From: Candidatus Aramenus sulfurataquae
GTDB lineage: Archaea; Thermoproteota; Thermoprotei_A; Sulfolobales; Sulfolobaceae
DNA: 64,000 nucleotides
NCBI GenBank assembly: GCA_000565255.1
Contig: ASRH01000005.1
Span: 26,348 to 90,347 of the forward strand
Direction of reading: 5' to 3'
Each line of letters starts with the position of its first letter. The first letter of the stretch is position 1. The position numbers were made by a program, and so were the translations under genes. Below are positions 28,931 through 38,656 of this stretch, in pieces. Below the pieces are notes generated by a model, which had not been told where the DNA came from, did no database searches, and saw only the letters and a list, made by a program, of their open reading frames with translations.

Positions 28931-30793
28931 GTGAACGTAATAAGGGAAGCAAAGAGGGAAATGGCCAGGGTAATATCGCAGGCTATTAACGTCGAGGAGG
29001 AAAAAGTCTTTAATAACATAGAATACCCCTCAAAGGAGGGACTAGGAGACCTCTCGCTCCCCCTGCCATCCGTCACGAGGAACCTCAACATTGACGTTAG
29101 CGGTAGGGGTAAGTACGTCAAGTCCTTCAGGAGGGATGGCATCTTCATAAACGTAGAGCTAGACGAGGTAAGCGTGTTTAATGATGTCTTCTCCAGTTTA
29201 AGTGAGGACTACGGGCTAGAGAAGGTGGATAAGCCAAAGAGGATAGTGGTGGAGCACACTAGTGCTAATCCAATACACCCCTTGCACATAGGCCACTTGA
29301 GGAACGCTATTCTGGGGGACACTTTAGTCAGACTTCTAAGGGCCAGGGGGCACCTAGTGAACTCGAGGTTTTACGTCAACGATAGCGGGAGGCAGGTGGC
29401 GATACTCATATACGGTCTATCCAAGCTGAACTACCCAGAGCCACCTGCTGGGGTAAAGAAAGACGAGTGGCTAGGTCTAATCTACGCCATGACCAACGTT
29501 ATTCTCGAGATAAGGCAGATAACCCAGGAGTTGAAGAACGCTAGTGAGAGCGAATACAAGGAAAAGATATCCAAGAGGGACGAGCTAGTTGCTGTGGCAC
29601 AAGGACTAAGGGAGAGGAACGAGGAGTACTTTGACGTACTCTCTGACGGCATAATGAAGGAAGAGGACCCTGAGAAGGTGATTCTCGACATAATCGAAAG
29701 GTATGAGAGGGGGGACGAAAGGACTAAACAGATAGTAAGGAAATACGTGAACTACGCATTAGAGGGCTTTATGGAAAGCCTTGGAAAGCTCGGGATATCC
29801 TTTGACGTCTTCGACTACGAGAGCGACCTCCTCTGGAACGGGGACGTCAGGAAAGTGCTCGAGGAGACAATGGACTCGAGGGCTAGGGTAAACTACAAGG
29901 GCACCTGGGCGTTGGATCTAGAGAACTTCATAGATGAGGCAGTCAAGGAGGAGCTCAGGATACCGAAAGGACTAGAGCTACCGCCATTGGTGTTAATGAG
30001 GTCAGACGGGACGACCTTGTACACCTTGAGGGACGTTGCCTATACTTTCAAGAAGTTCTCAGATTTTAAGGCAGACGTCGTGATAAACGTAATAGCCGAG
30101 CAACAAGCAGTACCTCAAATGCAATTGAGGGCAACACTTTACCTGCTCGGATACCCAGAGCACGCTAAGAACTTGCTCCACTATTCCTACGGGATGGTGA
30201 GCCTCCAAGGCATGAGGATGAGCGGAAGGCTAGGAAGGTACATTTCCTTTGACGAGGTGTATGAGAAAGTAAAGGAGGTCGTTGAGGCAAAGGTCAGGGA
30301 GAAGAAGGGCAACTTGGAGGAGCTAGACGAGATAGTCAACTCAGCAATAAGGTACGCCATAGTGTCCGTGTCAGCTAACAAGCCAGTTACTTTCAACGTA
30401 AACAAAATAACTAACTTGGAGGAGAATAGTGGCCCCTACTTACAGTACACCTACGCTAGGGCCTATAACATACTAGCTAAGGTAACAGATCACCTAGATG
30501 TGAGCAACATTGACCCCTTGGAACTGGTGGGCGAGAAGAGGAAAATCCTCATTATGATAGCTAGGTTCCCCGAGGTCTTCGCCAAGGCAGCAGACGACAT
30601 GAGCCCTGAAGTACTAACGGTCTTCCTGAGGCAGTTCTCAGACCTCTTTAACGCGTGGTACGATAAGGAGAGAGTGCTCCAGGAGAAGGACGAAAAGAAG
30701 AGGATTACGAGAATATTCCTCGTAAAGGGGGTAGAAGCAGTGCTAAGAAATGGTTTAAAATCTTTGGGCATAAAACCCTTGACTAAGATGTAA
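28931..30793 (+). CDS. argS: Arginyl-tRNA synthetase
   Basis: 620-residue class I synthetase. The HIGH motif is in NPIHPLHIGHLRNAILGD (ANPIHPLHIGHLRNA), with the N-terminal additional domain (residues 1-100) that contacts the tRNA D-loop. The KMSKS loop is replaced by GMRMSGRLGRY, usual for ArgRS. The C-terminal DALR anticodon domain has GPYLQYTYARAYNIL. GTG 28931 lies 25 nt after AATTAAAAG (28902-28910), as for a leaderless mRNA. Its stop is only 1 nt before a tRNA-Arg gene. Confidence 0.97.
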   Translation: MNVIREAKREMARVISQAINVEEEKVFNNIEYPSKEGLGDLSLPLPSVTRNLNIDVSGRGKYVKSFRRDGIFINVELDEVSVFNDVFSSLSEDYGLEKVDKPKRIVVEHTSANPIHPLHIGHLRNAILGDTLVRLLRARGHLVNSRFYVNDSGRQVAILIYGLSKLNYPEPPAGVKKDEWLGLIYAMTNVILEIRQITQELKNASESEYKEKISKRDELVAVAQGLRERNEEYFDVLSDGIMKEEDPEKVILDIIERYERGDERTKQIVRKYVNYALEGFMESLGKLGISFDVFDYESDLLWNGDVRKVLEETMDSRARVNYKGTWALDLENFIDEAVKEELRIPKGLELPPLVLMRSDGTTLYTLRDVAYTFKKFSDFKADVVINVIAEQQAVPQMQLRATLYLLGYPEHAKNLLHYSYGMVSLQGMRMSGRLGRYISFDEVYEKVKEVVEAKVREKKGNLEELDEIVNSAIRYAIVSVSANKPVTFNVNKITNLEENSGPYLQYTYARAYNILAKVTDHLDVSNIDPLELVGEKRKILIMIARFPEVFAKAADDMSPEVLTVFLRQFSDLFNAWYDKERVLQEKDEKKRITRIFLVKGVEAVLRNGLKSLGIKPLTKM

Positions 30794-30794
30794 T

Positions 30795-30869
30795 GGACCC
30801 GTAGCTCAGCCAGGACAGAGCGTGGGCCTCCGGAGCCCAAGGTCCCGGGTTCGAGTCCCGGCGGGTCCG
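30795..30869 (+). tRNA. tRNA-Arg (anticodon CCG)
   Basis: A full cloverleaf: acceptor GGACCCG (30795-30801) pairs with CGGGTCC (30862-30868), discriminator G; D arm GCTC/GAGC; anticodon stem TGGGC/GCCCA (30823-30827, 30835-30839) around loop CTCCGGA, anticodon CCG at 30830-30832; T arm CCGGG/CCCGG with TTCGAGT. There is no intron and no encoded CCA. It begins 1 nt after the argS stop. TTTAAAAT near 30752-30759 inside argS could be its promoter, or it may be processed from the argS mRNA. Confidence 0.97.
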
Positions 30870-31207
30870 CATGCCTTTTAAGGTTAAGATGGCACCCTCC
30901 GTAAAGGATTTTACGTGGGTAATGAATAGGGAAAGCCAGAAATCTGTCAGCAAATATTTGTTGGAGTTCCCCTACATCTACATTCTTCTGGTTCAATTTA
31001 CACGTGTGGCTACTCAGAGAACTGGTCAAGTTTTTTGATAGTTAAGAAGTTTGTCGTTCTTATATCAACAATATTAATTATAACACTATACTTATAAGTA
31101 ATTGATACTTACTATTCTAGCTCGTACGGGGAGAAGGTCATACCGGGAAAAGGTCTTACCATCAGTCATATGGAGAAGATTATTTAGCGTCAGCTGATAA
31201 ATATTAA
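30870..31207. other. 338-nt gap between tRNA-Arg and nrdJ with hairpin, repeats and promoter
   Basis: No convincing gene. On the plus strand there is a 49-codon ORF with ATG at 30891 (MAPSVKDFTWVMNRESQ, ending near 31040) of unknown value. A bipartite inverted repeat lies at 31035-31068 (TTGATA..AAGAA - 8-nt loop - TTCTT.TATCAA), preceded by a T6 run. The palindromic TATA-like ACTTATAAGT is at 31090-31099. A tandem repeat follows at 31129-31160. The region is AT-rich compared with flanking genes. Confidence 0.6.
31129..31160. repeat. Tandem 16-bp direct repeat upstream of the ribonucleotide reductase gene
   Basis: GGGAGAAGGTCATACC (31129-31144) is followed without spacing by GGGAAAAGGTCTTACC (31145-31160), 14 of 16 bases identical. 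Each unit ends in a GGT-NNN-ACC mini-palindrome. It lies 30 nt after a TATA-like ACTTATAAGT, so it would be at the 5' end of the nrdJ leader, or just upstream if the reductase uses a later promoter. It looks like an operator with two protein-binding sites or a leader element. Confidence 0.6.
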
Positions 31208-33712
31208 TTGAGTCAAATGCTAGCTAACATTAGCTTAGCAACTCTAAACAAGCTCTTCGTATTGAAGAGAGACGGTAGAAAGGAGGAATTCAAGTTTGAG
31301 AAGATACTGAACAAGCTCGGCTTCGTCCCAGACAAGGTAATGGACGGCATAGCACAAGACGTCCTCCAGCTTGCCAAGGACAACGTAATAGACACGAGGA
31401 CAATAGCCGACATTGTTGAGAGGAACTTGGTGGAGAACTCCTTGGAGCATCCTGAGCTAATGGATCTCGCTAAGAGGTACGTCCTTGCAAGGATATACAA
31501 TCACGTTTTTGGTAAGGGTAGATGGAAGCAGTTCGACGAGAAGGACTTGTTGATCACCTACAACTCCCTTAAGGTTCTAGAGGCCAGGTACTTGCTGAAA
31601 GACCCAAACACGCTGAGGTACATTGAGACTCCACAAATGATGTTCAAGAGAGTAGCCTCCTTCTTAGCAAAGGTCGAGGAGAGGTATGGAAAGGACGAGA
31701 AGGCTGTGAAGGAGATAGAGGAGAAGTTCTACGAGATAATGAGCGACCAAAAGTTCTTACCAAACACTCCCACGTTGATGAACAGCGGTACCAGGCTGGG
31801 AATACTCTCTGCGTGTTTCGTTCTTCCAGTAAAAGATTCTATGACTACTAGCGACGGAGACGGCATATATGATACCTTGAGGGCTATGGCTCTAGTCCAC
31901 CAGCAGGGAGGTGGAACCGGTTTCGATTTCTCAGAGCTTCGCCCCAAGGGCGATATTGTTGCATCAACTGCTGGCGTGGCTTCCGGTCCAGTATCGTTCA
32001 TGAAGATATTCGATGTATCTACTGATGTTGTAAAGCAGGGCGGAAAGAGGCGCGGAGCAAACATGGGTGTTATGCACGTCTGGCATTCCGATATAGAGGA
32101 CTTCATCCACGCCAAGACTGGACAGTTGAAAGACGTCCAACTTCAGAACTTCAACATTTCCGTTGGTGCGTATGACTACTTCATGGAAAAGGTGGAGAAG
32201 GGGGAGGAAGTCCCGCTCATAACGCCTAGAAAAACGAAAATCCCCGGCACTGACCACGACTACTACATAGTTAAGGCTAGGAACTACATGCATGAGGAGT
32301 GGGTACAAGAAGTAGTTCTGAACGAGTTAGAGGAGAAGGGTAGCGTCTACTTGGACGAGAGCAAAATCATCACCGTGGATGAGGCGCTAGTTATAGCAGA
32401 GAAGGAAGGCGCCATCACTAGGTGGGTGAACGCTAGAACTCTCTTCAACGAGATAGTAAAGGGCGCTTGGGACAGTGGTGACCCAGGCCTGCTCTTCATA
32501 GACACCATAAATAGGGGTCACCCAACTTGGTACCTTGGGAAAATACAGGCCACGAACCCCTGTGGAGAAGAACCACTGTTGCACTGGGAGAGCTGTAACT
32601 TGGGTTCAATAAACTTGGAGAAGTTCGTGAAGGAGGTAAACGGAAAGCCCGCAGTAGACTGGGATGGCCTCGCTGAGACCATTCGTTATGCAGTACGCCT
32701 CCTAGACAACGTCATAGACGCCAACCGCTACCCATTAAAGCAGATAGAGGAGGCCACTAAGAGAACAAGGAAAGTTGGACTCGGCGTAATGGGCCTCGCT
32801 AGGATGTTGATAAAGCTGGGCATACCCTACGACAGCGTCGATGCCGTGTATTTGTCTTACCAGCTCGCTAAGTTCATCTACTACCACGCTTTGAAGACGA
32901 CAATAGAGCTGGCCAAGGAGAAGGGGCCATTCCCTGGTTACGACGCTAGGCTCTACAAGGACATATGGGAGAACGCTAAGCCCCTAGAGGAGCTGTTAGC
33001 CATAGCAGGTATAGGAGATAGGCCTTCCGCCAAGGTCAAGGAGCTCGCCAAGGTCGTAGAGGCAATTGACTTCTCTAAGCTCAAGGGAGAGAGGCTTACT
33101 CACGGCTTGAGGAACGCCACCGTGGTTTCCGTAGCCCCAACCGGCACGATCTCAATCATAGCTGGAACCTCTTCCTCTATAGAGCCACTCTTCGCCCTAG
33201 CCTTCATCAGGAACGTAGCGGTTGGGAAATTCATGGAGATAGACCCCCTGTTCCTTGAGTACTTGAGGAAGTACGAGCTCGACAACCCAGAAGTGGTCAA
33301 GAAGGTAGCTGAGACCGGGATGGTAGGGGACAACGTCTTCATGCCCGCAACTATCCGCAAGTTGTTTAGGACTGCCCACGAAGTGCCTCCAGAGTACCAC
33401 GTGCTGCATCAAGCCGCTTGGCAACAGTGGAACGATTCTGGGACTTCAAAGACCATTAACTTGAGGTCTGAGGAGCCTCAGGAGACAGTTGAGAGGGTGT
33501 ATCTGATGGCGTGGAAGATGGGAATAAAGGGCATAACCGTGTACAGGGACAAGAGCAAGTCCCAGCAAGTCATCTACTTCGGCATAAAGAAGGAGAGGGA
33601 AGAGCTGGAGAAGAAGAAGGAAGGCAAGCTACTCCCCTCTTCCCTGAGGATGGAGAAGTACGTGGAAGTGAGCGAGAACTACGCCGGCGGATGTAAGACC
33701 TGCGAGTTATAA
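31208..33712 (+). CDS. nrdJ: Adenosylcobalamin-dependent ribonucleoside-diphosphate reductase (class II)
   Basis: 834 residues; makes deoxynucleotides from ribonucleotides. An ATP-cone (about residues 17-100, [18 protein letters not shown]) precedes the ten-stranded barrel. Catalytic signatures: [25 protein letters not shown] with the active-site cysteine, and [18 protein letters not shown]. The C-terminal GGCKTCEL carries the redox CxxC that re-reduces the active site. No NrdB partner is adjacent, consistent with class II. The start is TTG 31208 or ATG 31217. Regulation may involve the tandem repeat upstream. Confidence 0.95.
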   Translation: MSQMLANISLATLNKLFVLKRDGRKEEFKFEKILNKLGFVPDKVMDGIAQDVLQLAKDNVIDTRTIADIVERNLVENSLEHPELMDLAKRYVLARIYNHVFGKGRWKQFDEKDLLITYNSLKVLEARYLLKDPNTLRYIETPQMMFKRVASFLAKVEERYGKDEKAVKEIEEKFYEIMSDQKFLPNTPTLMNSGTRLGILSACFVLPVKDSMTTSDGDGIYDTLRAMALVHQQGGGTGFDFSELRPKGDIVASTAGVASGPVSFMKIFDVSTDVVKQGGKRRGANMGVMHVWHSDIEDFIHAKTGQLKDVQLQNFNISVGAYDYFMEKVEKGEEVPLITPRKTKIPGTDHDYYIVKARNYMHEEWVQEVVLNELEEKGSVYLDESKIITVDEALVIAEKEGAITRWVNARTLFNEIVKGAWDSGDPGLLFIDTINRGHPTWYLGKIQATNPCGEEPLLHWESCNLGSINLEKFVKEVNGKPAVDWDGLAETIRYAVRLLDNVIDANRYPLKQIEEATKRTRKVGLGVMGLARMLIKLGIPYDSVDAVYLSYQLAKFIYYHALKTTIELAKEKGPFPGYDARLYKDIWENAKPLEELLAIAGIGDRPSAKVKELAKVVEAIDFSKLKGERLTHGLRNATVVSVAPTGTISIIAGTSSSIEPLFALAFIRNVAVGKFMEIDPLFLEYLRKYELDNPEVVKKVAETGMVGDNVFMPATIRKLFRTAHEVPPEYHVLHQAAWQQWNDSGTSKTINLRSEEPQETVERVYLMAWKMGIKGITVYRDKSKSQQVIYFGIKKEREELEKKKEGKLLPSSLRMEKYVEVSENYAGGCKTCEL

Positions 33713-33730
33713 AAAATACTTTTTTATACT
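33713..33730 (+). terminator. Terminator-like AT palindrome after nrdJ
   Basis: The stop codon is followed by AAAAAATACTTTTTTAT, a short A/T palindrome with a T6 run at about 33720-33725. T-runs are the usual archaeal intrinsic terminators. The same stretch also has TTTTTATACTC, which may be the TATA box of the next gene. Confidence 0.4.
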
Positions 33731-33760
33731 CTAACGCATATTTTTAAAATGTAGAAGATC

Positions 33761-34132
33761 ATGTCTCTTACATTACCGTGCGAGTTCTCTGTTAAAGAAA
33801 TACTGCCGGCTTTGAGGTCTATAATTGCCGAGAAGCTGGTCACGGAGAAAGGGATGCCAATCTATAGGGCAGCCAATGCTATGGGGCTAACCCCAGCTGC
33901 AGTGGCAAACTACGTGAACAAAAGGAGGGGGACTGGTATACGTGGACTTATAGAAAAGGACGAGAGGCTGATGAGCATGGTCAACGACCTCGTAGACAGG
34001 CTGACAAATAATAAGGTTGATAATCTCTCGACTTACTATTGCATACTCTGTTCAGAGGGAAAGAGGGCCCTAAAGAAGAGTGGGATGGAAGTCCCACCTT
34101 GCATGTACGAAAACTACGCCTTAATTAAATGA
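33761..34132 (+). CDS. HTH transcriptional regulator with C-terminal cysteines (COG2522 type)
   Basis: 123 residues. The N-terminal half is a helix-turn-helix (VTEKGMPIYRAANAMGLTPAAVANYVNKRRGTG, i.e. residues 30-60). The C-terminal half has C-x2-C in YYCILCSEGK and a further Cys in PPCMYENY, an arrangement seen in COG2522 regulators and thought to bind metal or an Fe-S cluster. It follows nrdJ by about 50 nt with its own possible promoter. Target unknown; the reductase is a candidate. The last 8 nt overlap the convergent gene. Confidence 0.75.
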   Translation: MSLTLPCEFSVKEILPALRSIIAEKLVTEKGMPIYRAANAMGLTPAAVANYVNKRRGTGIRGLIEKDERLMSMVNDLVDRLTNNKVDNLSTYYCILCSEGKRALKKSGMEVPPCMYENYALIK

Positions 34133-35108
34133 TTCTTTTCCTCAAATACTGTTCTATTAACCTTCTGACCTTTAGCTTTAACACATGGATTCCCCACCTT
34201 CTAAACGGTATCCTTACCCTGTCGAATTCCGGGACTACCTTCTCGCTTTCATCGACTATTTCAGCCTCCGTGATCCTGGCGGTAATGTATACTGTAGAAA
34301 TCACCGGGCTTTCCGACAAGTTGACTAAAGCTAAGGTTAGTTCTCCCTGAGCGTAGTCGAGGAAAAAGGGCACTATCGAAGCTGGCTCCAATCTGTAGAG
34401 GCTCACGTTGTACTTGGGCTTAAAGTCCAGCCTTACCAGAGGGTTCGAGAGATCCCAGCTTAGCTTGTAAGGCTTCACCTCCCTCCAGTTGTCCCCCTTT
34501 ACCATTAAAACCCCTTTTCCCTCTACCTTCACCCTTCCGTTCTCAAAACTTGTCTCGATTGGAGAGGAGGAGACGAAACAGAAGGCTTGCTTTAGTTCAA
34601 CGCAGATGAAAGGGGAGTTTGCAGGTTCCTTAGAGACCTCAACGAAAAGGGGGTTAAGGAACACAAAGTCTGGGTTGAAGTACCTAGTGTTCACGCTCAG
34701 GGAATTTTGCAACTCTTCCTTTTCTTCCCTCCGTTCTTCTATCACTTCTCCTGGCTTTAGGCTTCCCCTAGGCCAAGGGGAGGGATTTAAGTAGCTTTCC
34801 CCTTCCCCAGAAGGTATTAGGTCCTGGACTAGGCTAACGAGAGCTCTCTCGTTTAGTTTGCCAAAGCTCCAAGGTATACTCTTAACTTTCAATGGCGTCT
34901 TCACAATCACCTCATCTCCTTCTCCTTTGGCTCTGATGTATGTTCCGTCGGGACCAACGATCCTAGAGTTTAGTCTCCAGTAGACCTCCTTAGCCCCCGA
35001 AAGTTTAAGCAGTTGGGGTAACTGTTCTACCGACAGATCTTCGTCGTCTAGCCTTACGCTCTCTAACTTGTTTAAAAACGGAACACTAAGCAGAAAGTCC
35101 GGGAGCAA
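34125..35108 (-). CDS. Unknown protein, possibly a degenerate GH38 alpha-mannosidase relative
   Basis: 327 residues from TTG 35108, supported by GGTG about 6 nt upstream. LPQLLKLSGAKEVYWRLNSR and VGPDGTYIRAKGEGDE resemble the post-catalytic part of the GH38 mannosidase fold, and the C-terminal beta domain ends VRIPFRRWGIHVLKLKV like GH38 C-terminal domains. The Asp/His catalytic half is absent and no signal peptide is present, so enzyme activity is doubtful. This likeness is pattern-based and uncertain. The gene follows gatE by 63 nt on the same strand. Confidence 0.55.
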   Translation of the reverse strand: MLPDFLLSVPFLNKLESVRLDDEDLSVEQLPQLLKLSGAKEVYWRLNSRIVGPDGTYIRAKGEGDEVIVKTPLKVKSIPWSFGKLNERALVSLVQDLIPSGEGESYLNPSPWPRGSLKPGEVIEERREEKEELQNSLSVNTRYFNPDFVFLNPLFVEVSKEPANSPFICVELKQAFCFVSSSPIETSFENGRVKVEGKGVLMVKGDNWREVKPYKLSWDLSNPLVRLDFKPKYNVSLYRLEPASIVPFFLDYAQGELTLALVNLSESPVISTVYITARITEAEIVDESEKVVPEFDRVRIPFRRWGIHVLKLKVRRLIEQYLRKRII

Positions 35109-35171
35109 AACTTACACCGTCAGACAAATGCCTTTTCGTCACCTTTCAGGATCGGGGGTAACTCCTCACCT

Positions 35172-37064
35172 TTATATTTTCTCCAATTCCCTCTTTATTA
35201 ACTCAGCTACTTTCTTTCCCTCTGCCTTTCCCCTGACCTTCGCCATTACCCTTCCCATGACTAGGTTGAAGGCCTTGTCCTTTTTCCTCTTGATTTCCTC
35301 TAGGTTTTCTTGAATTGTTGCCTTGACTATTTTCTCCAGTTCTTGGTCGCTTATGGAAGAGAACTTGGAAATCAACTCGTTAATTGTCCCCTTACCTAGC
35401 GAGTACTCCAGTAAGATCTCCGGGATCGAGTCCTTGTTTATTTCACCGTCGTATACCCCGGATATCACTGCCTCTAAGACGTCGTCAGCAATGAGCTCTG
35501 TCTTACCTCCTTGGCTCTTTACGTATTTGACGGTGTTTTCGATTGTTGTCGCTATAACCACTGGGGGTACTTTGGGTGAGTACTTCCTTGTAAGCTCCTC
35601 GAAAAGGGATAAACGTGGACTATTTATAATCTGCTTAGCTAGCTCTTCTCCAAGTCCTAGTCCCATCAAACTCTTTAGCTTTTCCTCAGGAGAAGGAGGT
35701 ATGTAGGCCTTTGCCTCAGCTAGTAATTGCTCTGTGACCCTTATTGGAGGGATGTCCGTTTCTGGGTACATCCTTGCAGAGCCTGGTTGTGGCCTTAGGA
35801 ACTTGGTAGTGCCGTCTTCCTGTGCCCCCCTTGTCTCCTTGGGCACTCCCTCAAAAGCATAGATTACCCTGTCCCTTATTACCTCATACGCCTTCTCTAG
35901 CTTCTCTTTTGGTCCCACTATGAGTACGAAGGCATCGCCCTCCTCTACGCCTAGGGCTTCCTTGACCTTTTTGACCTCCTCCTCTGTTATGCCGTAATTG
36001 GGCAACTCGTCCGAGTGGAATATCCCTCCCAGACCTGCCAAAGCCCTAACGTAATCTGCCACTTCTGTGCCAAAGCGCCTATTCGGCATGACTTCCCATC
36101 CAAATATCCCCTTGAATTTCTTTACCTTGATGCCGTAAACCCTTCCCCCGGACTTCAGCGTGTTCTGGACGATCTTGCTCCTTGACTCCTGGAAGAGACT
36201 TGTCAAGTCCCTCCTGTCGAAGTTTCTCAATACTTGGTCCTTGGTTATCCTCCTCTTCAACTCGTCCCTTATCCTAAGTAGGTTGTACTGCCTCAAAGCC
36301 TCGTTTTCGATTATCGTTGGTATCAAGTCGAGTTCTTGCACACCTTTGATTTCTACCTTAACTCCTCCGGCAATGGAAACGTTCAAGTCCTGCCTTATAG
36401 TCCCTAGACCCCTCTTCACCTTTCCGGTCAGCCTCAGCATCTGGCCTATCTTGAAGGCAACCCTCTTAGCTTGTTCCGGGGAATATATGTCAGGTGCAGT
36501 CGAGATCTCTATTAGGGGTATACCAAGTCTATCCAAGTTGTAAACTACCTCATTTCCCGTGTCCTCCACTTTTCTCGCCGCGTCCTCCTCTATGGCCACA
36601 GTCTGTATCCCCACTTCTCCTTCTTCATCTTGGATCGAACCCCCTAGTCCTATAATCGACGTTCTCTGGAACCCGGAGGTATTTGACCCATCTATTACTT
36701 CCTTTCTCATCACGTAGATTTCGTCGACAACTTTGCCCTTGAACGCCAGCGTCATCGCTATGCCTATTTTTACAGCCTCTCTGTTCATCTCGTGCGGGGG
36801 CTCCTCGTCGCACTCCACTAGACAACTGCTCTTCTCTGGTACCCTATAGATGTATTTCTTCCCCTTTTCCCACTCAAAGAGCGCTGCTACATCCACTTCG
36901 CCTATTTCACTCATGACTGGCCTCAAGTACCTCTCCAGGGTCGCTTTGTACTCCTCGGTGAGCAATGTAGGGCAGTTGCAGAACAGCTTGTGCTGAGTGT
37001 CGAGTTGCTGGTGAATTTCAAGCCCTACCTTTAATCCAAGGGATCTATAGTCCAGCTTACTCAT
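35172..37064 (-). CDS. gatE: Glutamyl-tRNA(Gln) amidotransferase subunit E
   Basis: 630-residue tRNA-binding and kinase subunit of the archaeal GatDE enzyme that converts Glu-tRNA-Gln to Gln-tRNA-Gln. The GatB-like cradle has [24 protein letters not shown] zinc/Mg site, and [25 protein letters not shown]. It includes the AspRS-like insertion domain specific to GatE (residues about 280-400) and a C-terminal YqeY-like tail. It overlaps gatD by 8 bp. Confidence 0.96.
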   Translation of the reverse strand: MSKLDYRSLGLKVGLEIHQQLDTQHKLFCNCPTLLTEEYKATLERYLRPVMSEIGEVDVAALFEWEKGKKYIYRVPEKSSCLVECDEEPPHEMNREAVKIGIAMTLAFKGKVVDEIYVMRKEVIDGSNTSGFQRTSIIGLGGSIQDEEGEVGIQTVAIEEDAARKVEDTGNEVVYNLDRLGIPLIEISTAPDIYSPEQAKRVAFKIGQMLRLTGKVKRGLGTIRQDLNVSIAGGVKVEIKGVQELDLIPTIIENEALRQYNLLRIRDELKRRITKDQVLRNFDRRDLTSLFQESRSKIVQNTLKSGGRVYGIKVKKFKGIFGWEVMPNRRFGTEVADYVRALAGLGGIFHSDELPNYGITEEEVKKVKEALGVEEGDAFVLIVGPKEKLEKAYEVIRDRVIYAFEGVPKETRGAQEDGTTKFLRPQPGSARMYPETDIPPIRVTEQLLAEAKAYIPPSPEEKLKSLMGLGLGEELAKQIINSPRLSLFEELTRKYSPKVPPVVIATTIENTVKYVKSQGGKTELIADDVLEAVISGVYDGEINKDSIPEILLEYSLGKGTINELISKFSSISDQELEKIVKATIQENLEEIKRKKDKAFNLVMGRVMAKVRGKAEGKKVAELIKRELEKI

Positions 37065-38382
37065 AGTTCCACCTTGGGTAAAAGTCCACTGAATGTCTAT
37101 AGTTTATTTCTCCAGCCATATTAGTCAACATGAGCGACCTGACCTTATCGACGTCGTCTTCGTGGGCCAAGACCCACATCAACTTCACTAAGGCCACTTC
37201 CGGAAGCATGTCCTCCAGCGGAACTACTCCAGCTTGTTGGAGAAGTCTTCCAGTAGTGTAGACGTTCATGTTGACTCTCCCAAAGAGGCACTGGGAGGTC
37301 ATTCCCAGGAAAGCTCCCTCCCTTGACGCCTTCCTGAACTCTTCTAGGAACTGAGTGGACGTGTGTCCAAGTCCAGTCCCCTCTATTATGATCCCCCTCA
37401 CATCTTTCTCCTCAACTAGGTACTCAACGATAGAAGGGTCCATTCCAGGGTAATACTTAAGGAGAAAGACCCGATTATCGAACTTTGAGTCCAGTACGCT
37501 CTCCTCCCTTTTAGGGAAGAAGTCCGACCTCAAGAGCTTCACCTCCCTTTCCCTCCAAAACACCTTAGCGAGGGGTCTGTCGTTAATGCTCTGGAAGGCG
37601 TCCCTCCTGCTGGTGTGCATTTTCCTTACCTTAACTCCCCTGTGTGCTAGGGTGTAAGTGTCCGAGCTTTCACCGTGCATGTTCACGACTACTTCCCCAA
37701 AGGGGGCGCTCTTAGCGAGGATAACAGAGCTGAGCAGGTTAATTGGGGAGTCGCTACTTGGTCTATCACTGCTTCTTTGGGAACCAACTAGGACTACTGG
37801 GCCTTGAAGGCCCTTAAACGAAAAAGCTAACGCTGAGGCCGTGTAGGCCATGGTGTCTGTGCCGTGGGCTACAATTACGCCTAAACTACCCTCGTCAAAG
37901 GCTTTCTTAACTGACTCGGCTATTTTCACCCAGTTCTCTGGCGTCATGTTTTCGCTGAGTATACTGAAGAGTATCTCGGATGAGACCTTCGCTATCTCGT
38001 TGATCTCTGGTAGGAACTGCACTATTTCCTCAGTGGTCAAGGCTGGCCTAACTGCACCTGTCTCGTACTCCACCTTGCTCACTATGGTACCTCCAGTGCT
38101 TATTATTTTGACCTCTCCTTTCCTGTTATCTCCCTTTCCAGTCAAGGGCTTTCCAAGCCCCCTCTTTTCCACCAGTTTGACGCTGGCGTTCTCCACGGAG
38201 ACTCCCACGTTATAGCCGTTGTCCATTTTTACGACCACGATGTCGTCGTCCTTGGAATAGGAGGGCATTAATATACCCTTTACCCTCACCTTTTCTTTCT
38301 CTATTTCAATAATGTCCCCTATTTCAGCCCCAATTTGAGATAACACGTCAAGGGCTTTACCTTTATAACTTTCAAGAGGCAT
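37057..38382 (-). CDS. gatD: Glutamyl-tRNA(Gln) amidotransferase subunit D
   Basis: 441-residue asparaginase-like subunit that releases ammonia from an amide donor for GatE. Catalytic threonines are in [13 protein letters not shown] and [15 protein letters not shown] (TDT motif), with the lysine of the triad expected further on. An N-terminal barrel domain (residues 1-75; [21 protein letters not shown]) precedes it, as in other GatD. It is upstream of gatE in the same operon. A divergent arrangement with S30e is not present: S30e is transcribed in the same direction just upstream. Confidence 0.96.
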   Translation of the reverse strand: MPLESYKGKALDVLSQIGAEIGDIIEIEKEKVRVKGILMPSYSKDDDIVVVKMDNGYNVGVSVENASVKLVEKRGLGKPLTGKGDNRKGEVKIISTGGTIVSKVEYETGAVRPALTTEEIVQFLPEINEIAKVSSEILFSILSENMTPENWVKIAESVKKAFDEGSLGVIVAHGTDTMAYTASALAFSFKGLQGPVVLVGSQRSSDRPSSDSPINLLSSVILAKSAPFGEVVVNMHGESSDTYTLAHRGVKVRKMHTSRRDAFQSINDRPLAKVFWREREVKLLRSDFFPKREESVLDSKFDNRVFLLKYYPGMDPSIVEYLVEEKDVRGIIIEGTGLGHTSTQFLEEFRKASREGAFLGMTSQCLFGRVNMNVYTTGRLLQQAGVVPLEDMLPEVALVKLMWVLAHEDDVDKVRSLMLTNMAGEINYRHSVDFYPRWNYE

Positions 38383-38424
38383 TTGAGAAAAAATACTTTA
38401 AGTTGAATAAAAACCTTGTGAAGG

Positions 38425-38583
38425 TCATTTTCTTTGTTGATGTGAGGAAGCCTTAACTATTCTCTTCTCGAACTCCATCCTATTCCTTAGCCTAGGTGGC
38501 TCCTTTGACTTCTCCTTTGGCTGTATCTTTGGCGTCTGGCTCCTTACCTTTCCAGCCTTTGTTAGCGAACCGTGAGACGGCAT
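38425..38583 (-). CDS. rps30e: Ribosomal protein S30e (52 aa)
   Basis: A short frame on the minus strand from ATG 38583 to TGA 38425 encodes [20 protein letters not shown] and continues to the basic [15 protein letters not shown] and a C-terminal SSHQQRK. The start [14 protein letters not shown] is the signature of archaeal/eukaryal S30e. The gene is 52 codons, easily missed by length cut-offs. It lies between gatD and nop5, 42 nt upstream of gatD on the same strand, and shares a promoter region with nop5. Confidence 0.93.
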   Translation of the reverse strand: MPSHGSLTKAGKVRSQTPKIQPKEKSKEPPRLRNRMEFEKRIVKASSHQQRK

Positions 38584-38610
38584 ATTGCTTTCAGAAGTAA
38601 TATACCGAAA

Positions 38611-38625
38611 ACAAGAAATTTAAAC
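38611..38625. promoter_or_regulatory. Shared TATA-like element of the divergent S30e and nop5 genes
   Basis: GAAATTTAAACTTAG contains the near-palindromic core AAATTTAAAC, readable as a TATA box on both strands. Distances are about 36 nt to nop5 ATG 38657 and about 36 nt to S30e ATG 38583, giving symmetric leaders of about 10-12 nt. No second clear TATA element is seen in the 73-nt gap, so one element may serve both genes. Confidence 0.45.
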
Positions 38626-38656
38626 TTAGAGCTTTAAGACTTCTGGGCTAAACATA

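Noticed and set aside
28615-29148. 177-codon minus-strand frame over the argS start
   Set aside because: It is antisense to argS and out of frame with the 64- and 126-residue genes, which have better protein composition. It looks like a shadow frame.
30490-31029. 179-codon minus-strand frame across the argS 3' end and tRNA-Arg, with an ADPPGLEPGT-like stretch
   Set aside because: This is the antisense reading of a tRNA, which gives the same peptide in many genomes. The parts before and after it resemble neither an SSV integrase N-terminus nor catalytic motifs, so it is not counted as a gene.
34441-34460. GGGTTCGAGAGATCCC, resembling a tRNA T-arm
   Set aside because: It lies inside the GH38-like coding frame and no other tRNA arms can be built around it.
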